A DNA stretch of 8,002 bases from Sphingomonas bacterium (GTDB lineage Bacteria > Pseudomonadota > Alphaproteobacteria > Sphingomonadales > Sphingomonadaceae), in assembly GCA_026785645.1 (NCBI GenBank), contig JAJAZM010000186.1, positions 1 through 8,002 of the forward strand, read 5' to 3'. Shown piece after piece: positions 1 to 6,152 of the stretch; within the stretch, counting starts at the first letter, position 1, and the number at the start of each line of letters is the position of its first letter. Made by a program: the position numbers and the translations under genes. The notes under the pieces are model-generated. The model searched no databases. It had not been told where the DNA came from and was given only the letters and a program-made list of their open reading frames with translations.

Positions 1-776
1 GCCCACAGGAACGAGGTATATTCGGTCGCCGCGAGATAGCTCGCCTCGGCGCGGGCATAGGCCCATGACAGCAGCAACAGCGACGCGGTCGAGAGGAAGG
101 CGGCGAGCAGTATGAACGGGATCTGGTCGATCGGGGGAAACGCGGCGCCGCCGAACAATGGCCACGCCGCGACCAGCAGCAATGCGACGATGATATTCTG
201 GAAAAAGGCGATTTCGATCGGCCCGGCGACCTGCGCCTGGCTGCGCATCAGGATGATGTTGACCGCATAGCAGATCGCCGAGACGAGAATGGCGATGCTG
301 CCGAGCAGCGCTTCACGCCCGAGATCGGCCTGCGCCTGACCGATGAATATCAGCACCACCCCGGCAAAAGCCACCAGCGACGCGCCGATCGTCTTGCGGC
401 CGATCGTCTCCCCCAGGTAAAAGGCGGCGAGGAACAAGGAGATAAGCGGGGCGATGAAGGCGAGTGCGATCGCCTGCGCCAGCGGCACCCGCGCCAGCCC
501 CCAGAAGAACAGCATCGCCATCACCGTGGTGAGCGCGCCGCGATAGAGGTGGATCCGCATCGTCGTGGCCGACGGCCAATTTGGGCGGGCAGCAAACAAG
601 GCGCCCGACATGGCCACCCCGGACAGCATCCGCCACAGCATCGTCGGATAGATGCCGAGCGCGATCACCAACCCCTTCATCACCGCATCCATCCCCGAGA
701 AGGTCGCGATGCCAAGCGTCCCGACGAGGAAAGCGGTGAGCGCGGTGGGGCGGGGTGAGGCCATGGTCTCGCCCAT
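1..776 (-). CDS. EamA/DMT-family permease (partial, 3' end outside window)
   Basis: Inner-membrane permease of the drug/metabolite transporter superfamily (EamA type). The substrate cannot be told from sequence. The 258 residues visible are mostly hydrophobic helices separated by short loops. The first EamA repeat spans about residues 12-145 and includes the typical segments LYRGALTTVMAMLFFWGLA and AFYLGETIGRKTIGA. A second repeat begins near residue 155 and carries the typical late motif AEASYLAATEYTSFLWA just before the window edge. A complete family member has about 290-310 residues, so roughly 30-50 are missing. I start at the ATG at 776; an in-frame ATG at 764 is equally possible because neither has a clear ribosome binding site. 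The gene begins 35 bases after the stop of the aspartic protease gene, so the two may be cotranscribed. The reading frame is intact throughout. Family assignment is firm; substrate is unknown. Confidence 0.9.
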   Translation of the reverse strand, partial: MGETMASPRPTALTAFLVGTLGIATFSGMDAVMKGLVIALGIYPTMLWRMLSGVAMSGALFAARPNWPSATTMRIHLYRGALTTVMAMLFFWGLARVPLAQAIALAFIAPLISLFLAAFYLGETIGRKTIGASLVAFAGVVLIFIGQAQADLGREALLGSIAILVSAICYAVNIILMRSQAQVAGPIEIAFFQNIIVALLLVAAWPLFGGAAFPPIDQIPFILLAAFLSTASLLLLSWAYARAEASYLAATEYTSFLW

Positions 777-811
777 AGCCGAGGCGGGCGCGAAAGACAG
801 CGGCGCGAAAG

Positions 812-1360
812 CTAGCGGATGACCATTCGGTTGCTGCTGATTTCGATCGTTCCCATGCGGCTCAGGAAGCTTTGGCCGAGGAGCGACATTTCGCTTCCTT
901 CGAGGATCGCGCCGCTGACATTTTCGACCGACTTGCCGCCCAGCGTGACCCGATCGAGCGTCACCATCTTGCCGCGCACTTCGCCCGAGGCGCCGCGACC
1001 GACTTCGGTAAATTCGGTCTGGAAGAAAGGCAGCCCGACACGGCGGGCATCGGCGGCGGACAAGGCCACCCCGCTGGCGCCGGTATCGACGAGAAAGTGG
1101 ACGGTCACGCCGTTGACCTGGGCATCGGCGTAGAAATGGCCGTCGGATTCGCGATCGAGCGTGGTCCCCTGCCCCGACACGATCGAAGAAGCGAGCGAGT
1201 CGCCCGGACTGTCGGGCGTGTATTCGCGCGAAGCGACGATCAGCGCCTTGTCTCCCGACCGCTCGGCAGCCGCCGCGACCCGGTCGCTGTTCGACCCCGA
1301 CGGAAGCATCGCCGCGATCACCACGCCGAGGAAGATCATGAACAGATATGCCCGTGCCAT
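812..1360 (-). CDS. Membrane-anchored retropepsin-like aspartic protease
   Basis: A 182-residue protein of the clan AA, single-domain (retropepsin-like) aspartic protease group common in Proteobacteria. An N-terminal hydrophobic stretch (about residues 5-20, YLFMIFLGVVIAAMLP) is a signal anchor or signal peptide, which would place the catalytic domain in the periplasm. A low-complexity linker follows to about residue 68. The protease domain covers about 73-182, with the catalytic motif FLVDTGASGVALS (Asp92-Thr93-Gly94) and the later LLGQSFL motif (160-166) that packs against the active site in this fold. Such enzymes act as homodimers because each chain supplies one Asp. The substrate is unknown. 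It lies 42 bases after the broken vapC and 35 bases before the permease gene. The start ATG has no strong ribosome binding site, but the hydrophobic N-terminus directly after it supports the choice. Confidence 0.9.
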   Translation of the reverse strand: MARAYLFMIFLGVVIAAMLPSGSNSDRVAAAAERSGDKALIVASREYTPDSPGDSLASSIVSGQGTTLDRESDGHFYADAQVNGVTVHFLVDTGASGVALSAADARRVGLPFFQTEFTEVGRGASGEVRGKMVTLDRVTLGGKSVENVSGAILEGSEMSLLGQSFLSRMGTIEISSNRMVIR

Positions 1361-1402
1361 GCCACACGGCCTAGCAAGCGAAGGTCAACGAAGTGCTAAG
1401 CG

Positions 1403-1847
1403 CTACTTCGGGCCAGCTTCCGCCGGGTCAGCCGCCGCCGAGTCGGCATCAGGCGCTTCAGCATCAGGCGGGTCAACATCAGGCGCGTCAACATCAGGCG
1501 GGCGGGCGATGGGGCGAAGGTCGGTCAGCGTGAAGTCATTGCCCTTGTAGAGCAAGGGGGCGTCGAGCGATTTGGCCAGCGCATAGGCCATGCAATCGCC
1601 GAAGTTGAGCGCGGCCTTGTGGCGGCCCTTGCCGAAACGACGGAACGCCTCGATCGCCAGGTCGGCGAGCGCGTCGGTCCAATCGATGATTTCAATCCGA
1701 TATTCGACAACGAGAAGATCGGCAGCCTTTTGTCCCTGATCGCTCCTCCGACCGGTTGCGACCATGAATAGCTCGAACTTCGTCGGTGCAGCCATCACGC
1801 AGCGCGTTGAGGATTGCGATGAGCGCCGACGTGTCGACGACGATCAA
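1403..1847 (-). pseudogene. vapC: vapC-like PIN-domain toxin, frame-disrupted
   Basis: Remnant of a type II toxin ribonuclease with a PIN domain. A TTG at 1847 overlaps the antitoxin stop by 4 bases (TTGA) and opens a frame giving L/M-IVVDTSALIAILNAL, the canonical PIN start with its first metal-binding Asp. That frame then becomes nonsense and stops. The rest of the domain continues in the +1 frame from about 1798 (131 residues from a GTG), with KFELFMV (likely conserved Glu), RFGKGRH, LNFGDCMAYALAK and LLYKGNDFTLTD, which carry the other acidic residues. The first Asp and the Glu are only about 20 residues apart, where this family usually has roughly 35, so an out-of-frame deletion of about 45-50 bases is the simplest explanation. 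The GTG-initiated fragment alone lacks the first Asp and the first beta strand, so it should be inactive. An acidic repetitive tail (PDVDA-like units) extends the C-terminus beyond the usual family end. Confidence 0.75.
1447..1506. repeat. 15-bp tandem repeat in the tail of vapC
   Basis: Four consecutive units start at 1447, 1462, 1477 and 1492, each beginning CATCAGGCG on the plus strand and differing mainly in the last six bases; the fourth is imperfect at its end. On the minus strand they encode pentapeptides of the type PDVDA, PDVDP, PDAEA and PDADS. The period is a multiple of three, so copy changes would not alter the frame. The tail is Pro/Asp/Ala-rich and lies after the end of the PIN domain. 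Confidence 0.85.
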
Positions 1848-2101
1848 TGGGGCAGGCCGTTCTCGTCATACATGAAGGCATCGACTTCCTTGTCGGACAT
1901 CAAATCGGGTGCAGCAGCCCAGCGCGCCTGAATTTCGGCGACCGAAGCCCGCAGCTTTACGATGTCCTTCTTGGGCTTCTCGTCCTTCGCCAATTCGTTG
2001 CGCACCGCGAGGCGGATTGCGCCGGTGAAGCTGGTGCGGCGGCGGCGCGCGAGCTTGCGGACCAGCGCGTCGGTTTCCGGATCCTTGATGCTGAGCGCCA
2101 T
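1844..2101 (-). CDS. vapB: VapB-family antitoxin (Rv0623-like)
   Basis: An 85-residue antitoxin of the VapB/PSK transcription-factor-like family. The N-terminus MALSIKDPETDALVRKLA is the family signature and forms the DNA-binding, dimerising part. The C-terminus ending in VDAFMYDENGLPH matches the usual toxin-binding tail (typically DEIxGYDExGLP). VapB proteins bind and neutralise VapC and repress their own operon. An open frame extends upstream to 2155, but that start would sit on the promoter. The ATG at 2101 is preferred because GGAGG (2107-2111) lies 5 bases before it and the family begins exactly there. The downstream vapC start overlaps its stop codon, the standard arrangement for coupled translation. 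Between residues 35 and 65 the protein is strongly charged. The antitoxin looks intact although its toxin partner does not. Confidence 0.88.
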   Translation of the reverse strand: MALSIKDPETDALVRKLARRRRTSFTGAIRLAVRNELAKDEKPKKDIVKLRASVAEIQARWAAAPDLMSDKEVDAFMYDENGLPH

Positions 2102-2106
2102 ATCAT

Positions 2107-2111
2107 CCTCC
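2107..2111 (-). promoter_or_regulatory. Ribosome binding site of vapB
   Basis: GGAGG on the minus strand, 5 bases before the ATG at 2101. It is the strongest Shine-Dalgarno match on the minus-strand side of the window and decides the vapB start against the longer upstream open frame. Confidence 0.8.
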
Positions 2112-2112
2112 G

Positions 2113-2138
2113 AAATTCTATACTCGAGTATAGAATTT
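2113..2138. promoter_or_regulatory. 26-bp perfect palindrome, probable vapB operator
   Basis: Each half-site is 13 bases (AAATTCTATACTC) with the centre at 2125/2126 and no mismatch or spacer. It lies directly upstream of the vapB ribosome binding site and contains the predicted -10 element and transcription start. This is the expected position for an autoregulatory site of a VapB or VapBC complex. Its AT content contrasts strongly with the surrounding GC-rich DNA. Binding is inferred from position and symmetry only. Confidence 0.75.
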
Positions 2139-2155
2139 TTGGACGCAATTTTCAA
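2127..2155 (-). promoter_or_regulatory. vapB promoter (-35 TTGAAA, 17 bp, -10 TATACT)
   Basis: On the minus strand TTGAAA (2150-2155) and TATACT (2127-2132) are separated by exactly 17 bases, close to the sigma-70 consensus. The -10 hexamer is inside the 26-bp palindrome, so a bound repressor would block RNA polymerase. The predicted start falls near 2120, giving a leader of about 20 bases that contains GGAGG. Confidence 0.7.
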
Positions 2156-2171
2156 TTAGACTCGACGGTCT

Positions 2172-3293
2172 TCAGGCGGCGTCGCGGGTCTGGCTGATTC
2201 CGGCTTCGATCTCGGCGGCCTTGGCCTCGACCAGCTTGACAATGTGGTCGATCATTCCGGCATCCTGGACATGGTGATCGGTGACCCCCGACAGGAACAC
2301 CATATGCTTGCCATTGCCGCCGCCGGTCAGGCCGATATCGGTCTCGCGCGCTTCGCCGGGGCCGTTGACGACGCAGCCCAGCACCGACAGCGACATCGGG
2401 GTGCGGATGTGCTGGAGCCGCTCCTCCAACGCCTGGACGGTGCGGATCACGTCGAACCCCTGGCGCGCGCAGCTCGGGCAGGAAACGACGCGGACGCCGC
2501 GATTGCGGATGCCCAGCGCTTTCAAGATTTCATAGCCGACGCGGACTTCTTCCTCGGGCTCGGCCGACAAGGACACGCGGATGGTGTCGCCGATCCCGGC
2601 CCACAGCAAGGATCCCATGCCGATCGAGGATTTGACGGTGCCGCCGATCAGCCCGCCGGCTTCGGTAATCCCCAGATGGAGCGGACAATCGACGGTCTCG
2701 GCGAGCTGGTGATAAGCGGCGACCGCGAGAAACAGGTCCGACGCCTTGACCGCCACCTTATAGTTGCGGAAATCATGATCCTCGAGGATGCGGATATGGT
2801 CCAATGCGCTTTCGACCAACGCCTCGGGGCACGGCTCGCCATATTTTTCGAGCAGATCCTTTTCGAGGCTGCCGGCATTGACCCCGATGCGGATCGCGCA
2901 GCCATTGGCCTTGGCGGCGTTGACCACTTCCCTGACCCGCTCGGCCGAGCCGATGTTGCCCGGGTTGATGCGCAGGCAGGCGGCGCCGGCATCGGCGGCT
3001 TCGAGCGCGCGCTTGTAGTGAAAATGGATGTCGGCGACGACCGGCACGTTGCTGGCGCGGACGATCTGCTTGAGCGCGGCGGTCGATTCGACGTCGGGGC
3101 AGGACACTCGGATGATGTCGACCCCGGCCTCCTCGCAGCGGCGGATCTGGTCGATCGTCGCCTTGGCGTCGGAGGTGGGGGTGTTGGTCATCGTCTGGAC
3201 GGTGACCGGCGCATCGCCGCCGACGGCAACATTGCCGACCATGATCTGACGCGATTGACGACGCGCGATGTCGCGCCAGGGCCTAATGGACAT
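2172..3293 (-). CDS. ispG: 4-hydroxy-3-methylbut-2-en-1-yl diphosphate synthase (IspG/GcpE)
   Basis: IspG catalyses the penultimate step of the MEP (non-mevalonate) isoprenoid pathway: reductive ring opening of 2-C-methyl-D-erythritol 2,4-cyclodiphosphate to HMBPP, in the cytoplasm, using a [4Fe-4S] cluster and an electron donor such as flavodoxin or ferredoxin. The protein has 373 residues, normal for the short bacterial form without the extra domain of plant enzymes. The N-terminal TIM barrel starts VGGDAPVTVQTMTNTPT and includes IIRVSCPD (61-68) and LRINPGNIG (107-115). The C-terminal cluster domain has Cys272 and Cys275 in SCPSCARQ and Cys307 in LGCVVNGPGEA, with Glu314 as the fourth ligand, matching the known E. 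coli pattern. The start at 3293 matches sphingomonad homologues (MSIRPWRD). No Shine-Dalgarno is visible, but a promoter-like pair sits right before the ATG. It is likely essential and is unrelated in function to the divergent TIR operon. Confidence 0.98.
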   Translation of the reverse strand: MSIRPWRDIARRQSRQIMVGNVAVGGDAPVTVQTMTNTPTSDAKATIDQIRRCEEAGVDIIRVSCPDVESTAALKQIVRASNVPVVADIHFHYKRALEAADAGAACLRINPGNIGSAERVREVVNAAKANGCAIRIGVNAGSLEKDLLEKYGEPCPEALVESALDHIRILEDHDFRNYKVAVKASDLFLAVAAYHQLAETVDCPLHLGITEAGGLIGGTVKSSIGMGSLLWAGIGDTIRVSLSAEPEEEVRVGYEILKALGIRNRGVRVVSCPSCARQGFDVIRTVQALEERLQHIRTPMSLSVLGCVVNGPGEARETDIGLTGGGNGKHMVFLSGVTDHHVQDAGMIDHIVKLVEAKAAEIEAGISQTRDAA

Positions 3294-3299
3294 GGCAGC

Positions 3300-3328
3300 G
3301 ATATAGACGAGCCCCGCGCCAGAGCCAA
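3300..3328 (-). promoter_or_regulatory. Possible ispG promoter, near-leaderless
   Basis: On the minus strand TTGGCT (3323-3328) and TATATC (3300-3305) are separated by 17 bases. The -10 element ends 6 bases before the ispG ATG, so transcription would begin at or next to the start codon. This fits the absence of a Shine-Dalgarno sequence before ispG. The match to consensus is moderate and chance occurrence cannot be excluded. Confidence 0.4.
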
Positions 3329-3409
3329 GCGCGACCGACGTTCCACGAAGAATCGCTCCGCAGTGGATTATCTGTTACGTGCGCGGTGAGTCTTTGGTGG
3401 GGGCACCGT

Positions 3410-5563
3410 GTGAACAAGATGGCCCTGATGTCGAGCAACAAGCAGACCGGCGCCGGCGGCGCTCCGGGACGGCCAGATGCCACCCACGGCTCCGACACCC
3501 CGCGCTACCAGGCGTTCCTCAGCTATAGCCATGCCGACAGCGCCGACGCCGACTGGCTGCACCAGGCGATCGAGCGGTTCGCGGTGCCCAAGGGGCTGGT
3601 CGGGCGGGTGACGGGCAATGGCGCGGTGCCGCGCAGCCTGTCGCCGATTTTCCGCGATCGCCACGAGCTTGCGGCATCGAGCGACCTTGGCCAGAATATT
3701 CGCGCCGCGATCAAGCAATCGCGGTTCCTGATCGTCTTGTGCTCGCCCGCCGCGGCGGCATCGCGCTGGGTAAATGAGGAAATCCTCGCGTTCAAGAAAT
3801 TGCATGGCGAGCGCTGCGTGCTTGCGGCAATCGTCGGCGGCGAGCCGTGGGCGAGCGAGTTGCCGGGGCGCGAGGCGGAGGAATGCTTCCCGCCAGCGCT
3901 GCGCGAGAAGATCGACCGCAAGGGGCAAGCAACCGGCAAGCGCGCCGAGCCGATCGCCGCCGACCTGCGCGCGACCGGCGACGGGCGCGAGGCGGGCAAA
4001 TTGAAGCTGGTCGCGGGCATGCTCGGGCTGGGGCTCGACGATCTGGTGCGGCGCGAGCAGATGCGGCGGCAGAAACGGCTGACCTATGTGGCGGCGGCGT
4101 CGCTGGCGGGGATGGCGATGACCAGCGGGCTGGCGGTGTTCGCCTTCGACAAGCGCGATGAAGCGAGGGATCAGCGGCGCGAGGCCGAAGGGCTGGTCGG
4201 GTTCATGCTGGGCGATTTGCGCGACGAGCTGGAGCCGATTGGGCGGCTTTCCGCGCTCGATGCGGTCGGCAGTAGGGCGCTGGCGTATTTCGAGAAGCAG
4301 GACAAATCGGAGTTGTCGGACGCCGCGCTGGCGCAGCGGTCGAAGGCCCTGACCCTAATGGGCGAGATTGCCCAAACGCGAGGCGACCTTGACGGCGCCC
4401 TCGCCCGCTATCGCGAGGCGATGGCCGGAACCGCCGAAATGGTGCGCCGCGCGCCCAACGAACCACAGCGCCTGTTCGAGCACGCGCAGAACGTCTTCTG
4501 GGTCGGTGAGATTGCGCGGCAGCGCGGATTGTTCGACAAGGCCGAAGCCGCCGCCCGCGAGTATAAGAATCTAGCCTATCGGATGACGGCAATCGAGCCT
4601 GGCAACGCCCGATGGCGGATGGAAACCCAATATGCCGATGCGAACCTCGGCATCGTCTATCTCGCCACGCGCCGTTTCCCGGAGGCCATCCGCCAGTTCC
4701 AGACTGCACTGGCAACCATCGAGCGTGTCGCCGCGCCCGAGCCGGGCAACCGCGACTACCAGCAGAATTTCTCACAGTCGCTCGCCTGGCTGGCCGACGC
4801 GCAAAGCTCCGAAGGGAAGCTCGGCGAGGCAATCGCGCAACGGGAAAGGCAGATCGTCCTGCTCGACAACCTCGTTAAGGGCGTCCGCGACGTCGCGTAT
4901 AGCGAGCAACTAATCGTAGCCAAGCAGGCGCTGGGCCGGCTGTTCGCGTCCAGGGGCGAAGCGCGGCAGGCGATCGAGCACCTCAGCGAGGCCGCCGCCG
5001 AGGCCGAGGCTCTGATCCCGACCGAACCGGAAAATATGCGCTGGGTGGCGTTTGCAGCGGCGTCCAAGCTGGCGCTGGCAAAAGCGCTCATCGCCTTCGG
5101 CAGGAATGAAGAGGCCGGGGCGCCGTCGCGGTTGGGCTGCAATCTCATCGGCCGACTTCTCCTTCGCGACAAGAGCGTGGCGACGTGGCGCGACATCAAT
5201 CTCGATTGCCTTTCCGTTCGGGCCGAACAGTCGCTTGCAGCCGGGGCCAATGAGGCAGCGGAATCGCTCGCTCGTCAATTCCTTCGATCGGCCATCTCCG
5301 AAACCGCTGGCGCCGGCCCCGACAGCCACTACACGGTGGCCGAAGCCCAGCGCCTGGTCGGTGATATTGCCCGGCGACAAGGGGATTTGGATCGTGCGCG
5401 ATCAGCTTGGGAAGCCGGGCTTAAGGGGCTCCCCGAAAACATCTCCGAGCGTCCTAGCGAGCTTAGCGAGCGCGCCGGCTTACTGCGGCGCCTGGGGCGG
5501 GTGGCGGAGGCGCGGCCGATCGAGGCAAGGCTGGCGGCGATGGGTTTCCGTCGAGCGATCTAG
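3410..5563 (+). CDS. TIR domain - transmembrane helix - TPR-like protein
   Basis: A protein of about 717 residues with three parts (numbered from the earliest in-frame GTG at 3386). The TIR domain spans about 40-225. It opens with YQAFLSYSHAD (strand A), continues with PIFRDRHELAAS (BB-loop region) and has SRFLIVLCSPAAAASRWVNEEI. The second Glu (132) sits in the W-x-x-x-E position of the NADase catalytic Glu of SARM1-type TIR domains. The stretch EPIAADLR...KLKLVAGMLGLGLDDL (about 188-220) is typical of the widespread bacterial TIR-TM-TPR/WD40 group. A basic patch (RRQKR) precedes one membrane helix (about 232-254). The remainder (about 310-720) is helical with TPR-like pairs such as GDLDGALARYREAM and RFPEAIRQFQTALA. 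I start at GTG 3410 because GGTGGGGG (3397-3404) lies just before it; GTG 3386 and ATG 3419 and 3428 are alternatives. It is the first gene of a three-gene operon. NAD cleavage or nucleotide signalling is inferred from family knowledge. Confidence 0.9.
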   Translation: MNKMALMSSNKQTGAGGAPGRPDATHGSDTPRYQAFLSYSHADSADADWLHQAIERFAVPKGLVGRVTGNGAVPRSLSPIFRDRHELAASSDLGQNIRAAIKQSRFLIVLCSPAAAASRWVNEEILAFKKLHGERCVLAAIVGGEPWASELPGREAEECFPPALREKIDRKGQATGKRAEPIAADLRATGDGREAGKLKLVAGMLGLGLDDLVRREQMRRQKRLTYVAAASLAGMAMTSGLAVFAFDKRDEARDQRREAEGLVGFMLGDLRDELEPIGRLSALDAVGSRALAYFEKQDKSELSDAALAQRSKALTLMGEIAQTRGDLDGALARYREAMAGTAEMVRRAPNEPQRLFEHAQNVFWVGEIARQRGLFDKAEAAAREYKNLAYRMTAIEPGNARWRMETQYADANLGIVYLATRRFPEAIRQFQTALATIERVAAPEPGNRDYQQNFSQSLAWLADAQSSEGKLGEAIAQRERQIVLLDNLVKGVRDVAYSEQLIVAKQALGRLFASRGEARQAIEHLSEAAAEAEALIPTEPENMRWVAFAAASKLALAKALIAFGRNEEAGAPSRLGCNLIGRLLLRDKSVATWRDINLDCLSVRAEQSLAAGANEAAESLARQFLRSAISETAGAGPDSHYTVAEAQRLVGDIARRQGDLDRARSAWEAGLKGLPENISERPSELSERAGLLRRLGRVAEARPIEARLAAMGFRRAI

Positions 5564-5575
5564 TTACACAACAGC

Positions 5576-5582
5576 GAGGGAG
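5576..5582 (+). promoter_or_regulatory. Ribosome binding site of the 187-residue protein gene
   Basis: GAGGGAG lies 6 bases before GTG 5589 and between the two coding regions. It sets the start of the middle operon gene and argues against the much longer open frame that runs upstream inside the TIR gene. Confidence 0.7.
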
Positions 5583-5588
5583 AATAAC

Positions 5589-6152
5589 GTGGCAAAGAGG
5601 GACAGAAAATATAAGATTGAAATGGAGATGAGTGGGAACCCGCCTCAGCCGAAACCGGTCTTGAAGCAAAATGGCCAGCCCATCCCCCCCGACGTGCGGA
5701 TCGTCTTCAACAAGGACCGCGACGGGATGAAGAAGGTCGATCATTATCGCATTCGGTTTGAAATGGATAATCCGAACCAGACGAACCTGCGGTTCATCAG
5801 GAACCAGGCGGACGTGATGTGGTGCCACATCGCGCCGACGTGCCCCAATTCATTCTGCGAGATGCCAGGAGTTTTCTGGGTCGATGCGATCGATCCCGCC
5901 GGCGAATGGATTGACGTGATCAACATGGACATGGCCGTTCAGGATTTCCACTTCACGCTGAACTTCGCCGACAAGACGAACCCCAACCCGACGCCAGCGG
6001 ACTATGTACCGCTCGATCCGATCGGCGGAAATGAAGATAGGGGCGGAGCCGGCTCAAGCTTTCAGATCAGCGCCCTCACTGCGGCTGGCCTTGGAGTCGT
6101 CGCCGGGCTGCTGGCCTTCACGGCAGCGGAGACCTTTCTGCCGGGATGGTAG
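5589..6152 (+). CDS. Uncharacterised 187-residue protein with C-terminal membrane helix
   Basis: I do not recognise a family. The N-terminus is highly charged (AKRDRKYKIEMEM) and the first 125 residues contain alternating polar/hydrophobic stretches that suggest beta strands, for example HYRIRFEMD, GVFWVDAIDP and DFHFTLNFAD. Three Cys lie close together in WCHIAPTCPNSFC (79, 85, 90), a possible metal site or disulfide. A Pro/Gly/Asn-rich linker (about 128-157) leads to one C-terminal hydrophobic helix (about 160-178) ending in LPGW, which looks like a tail anchor. The frame is open far upstream to 5052, but that part overlaps the TIR gene out of frame. GTG 5589 with its ribosome binding site is the sensible start; ATG at 5619 or 5625 is possible. 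It begins 25 bases after the TIR gene stop and overlaps the SLOG gene by 7 bases. GC content is lower than in its neighbours. It is probably a third component of the same system; its role is unknown. Confidence 0.82.
   Translation: MAKRDRKYKIEMEMSGNPPQPKPVLKQNGQPIPPDVRIVFNKDRDGMKKVDHYRIRFEMDNPNQTNLRFIRNQADVMWCHIAPTCPNSFCEMPGVFWVDAIDPAGEWIDVINMDMAVQDFHFTLNFADKTNPNPTPADYVPLDPIGGNEDRGGAGSSFQISALTAAGLGVVAGLLAFTAAETFLPGW

Noticed and set aside
313..636. Minus-strand frame of 107 codons inside the permease gene
   Set aside because: The permease protein with coherent EamA helices is encoded in a different frame of the same strand and runs unbroken through this span.
2113..2140. Palindrome followed by T5 on the plus strand as an intrinsic terminator
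   Set aside because: The stem is AT-rich without a normal loop and no plus-strand gene ends upstream; its position before vapB fits an operator far better.
2102..2155. Extended vapB start at TTG 2155 adding 18 residues
   Set aside because: The TTG is part of the -35 element, and the extension would be encoded by the promoter and operator; ATG 2101 has GGAGG at the right distance.
2244..3389. Long open frame of 381 codons on the plus strand opposite ispG
   Set aside because: It is antisense to a clearly real gene, has the low-complexity Ala/Asp/Gly/Arg composition typical of GC-rich shadow frames, and shows no family motif.
3341..3409. Promoter for the TIR operon upstream of 3410
   Set aside because: The best candidates (TTCCAC at 3341 and TTATCT at 3368) have a spacing of 21 bases and poor consensus match, so I could not support a promoter call.
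5052..5588. Upstream extension of the 187-residue protein into the TIR gene
   Set aside because: This part overlaps the TPR coding region in another frame, is Arg/Trp/Ser-rich nonsense, and a good ribosome binding site with a GTG start at 5589 explains the real gene.
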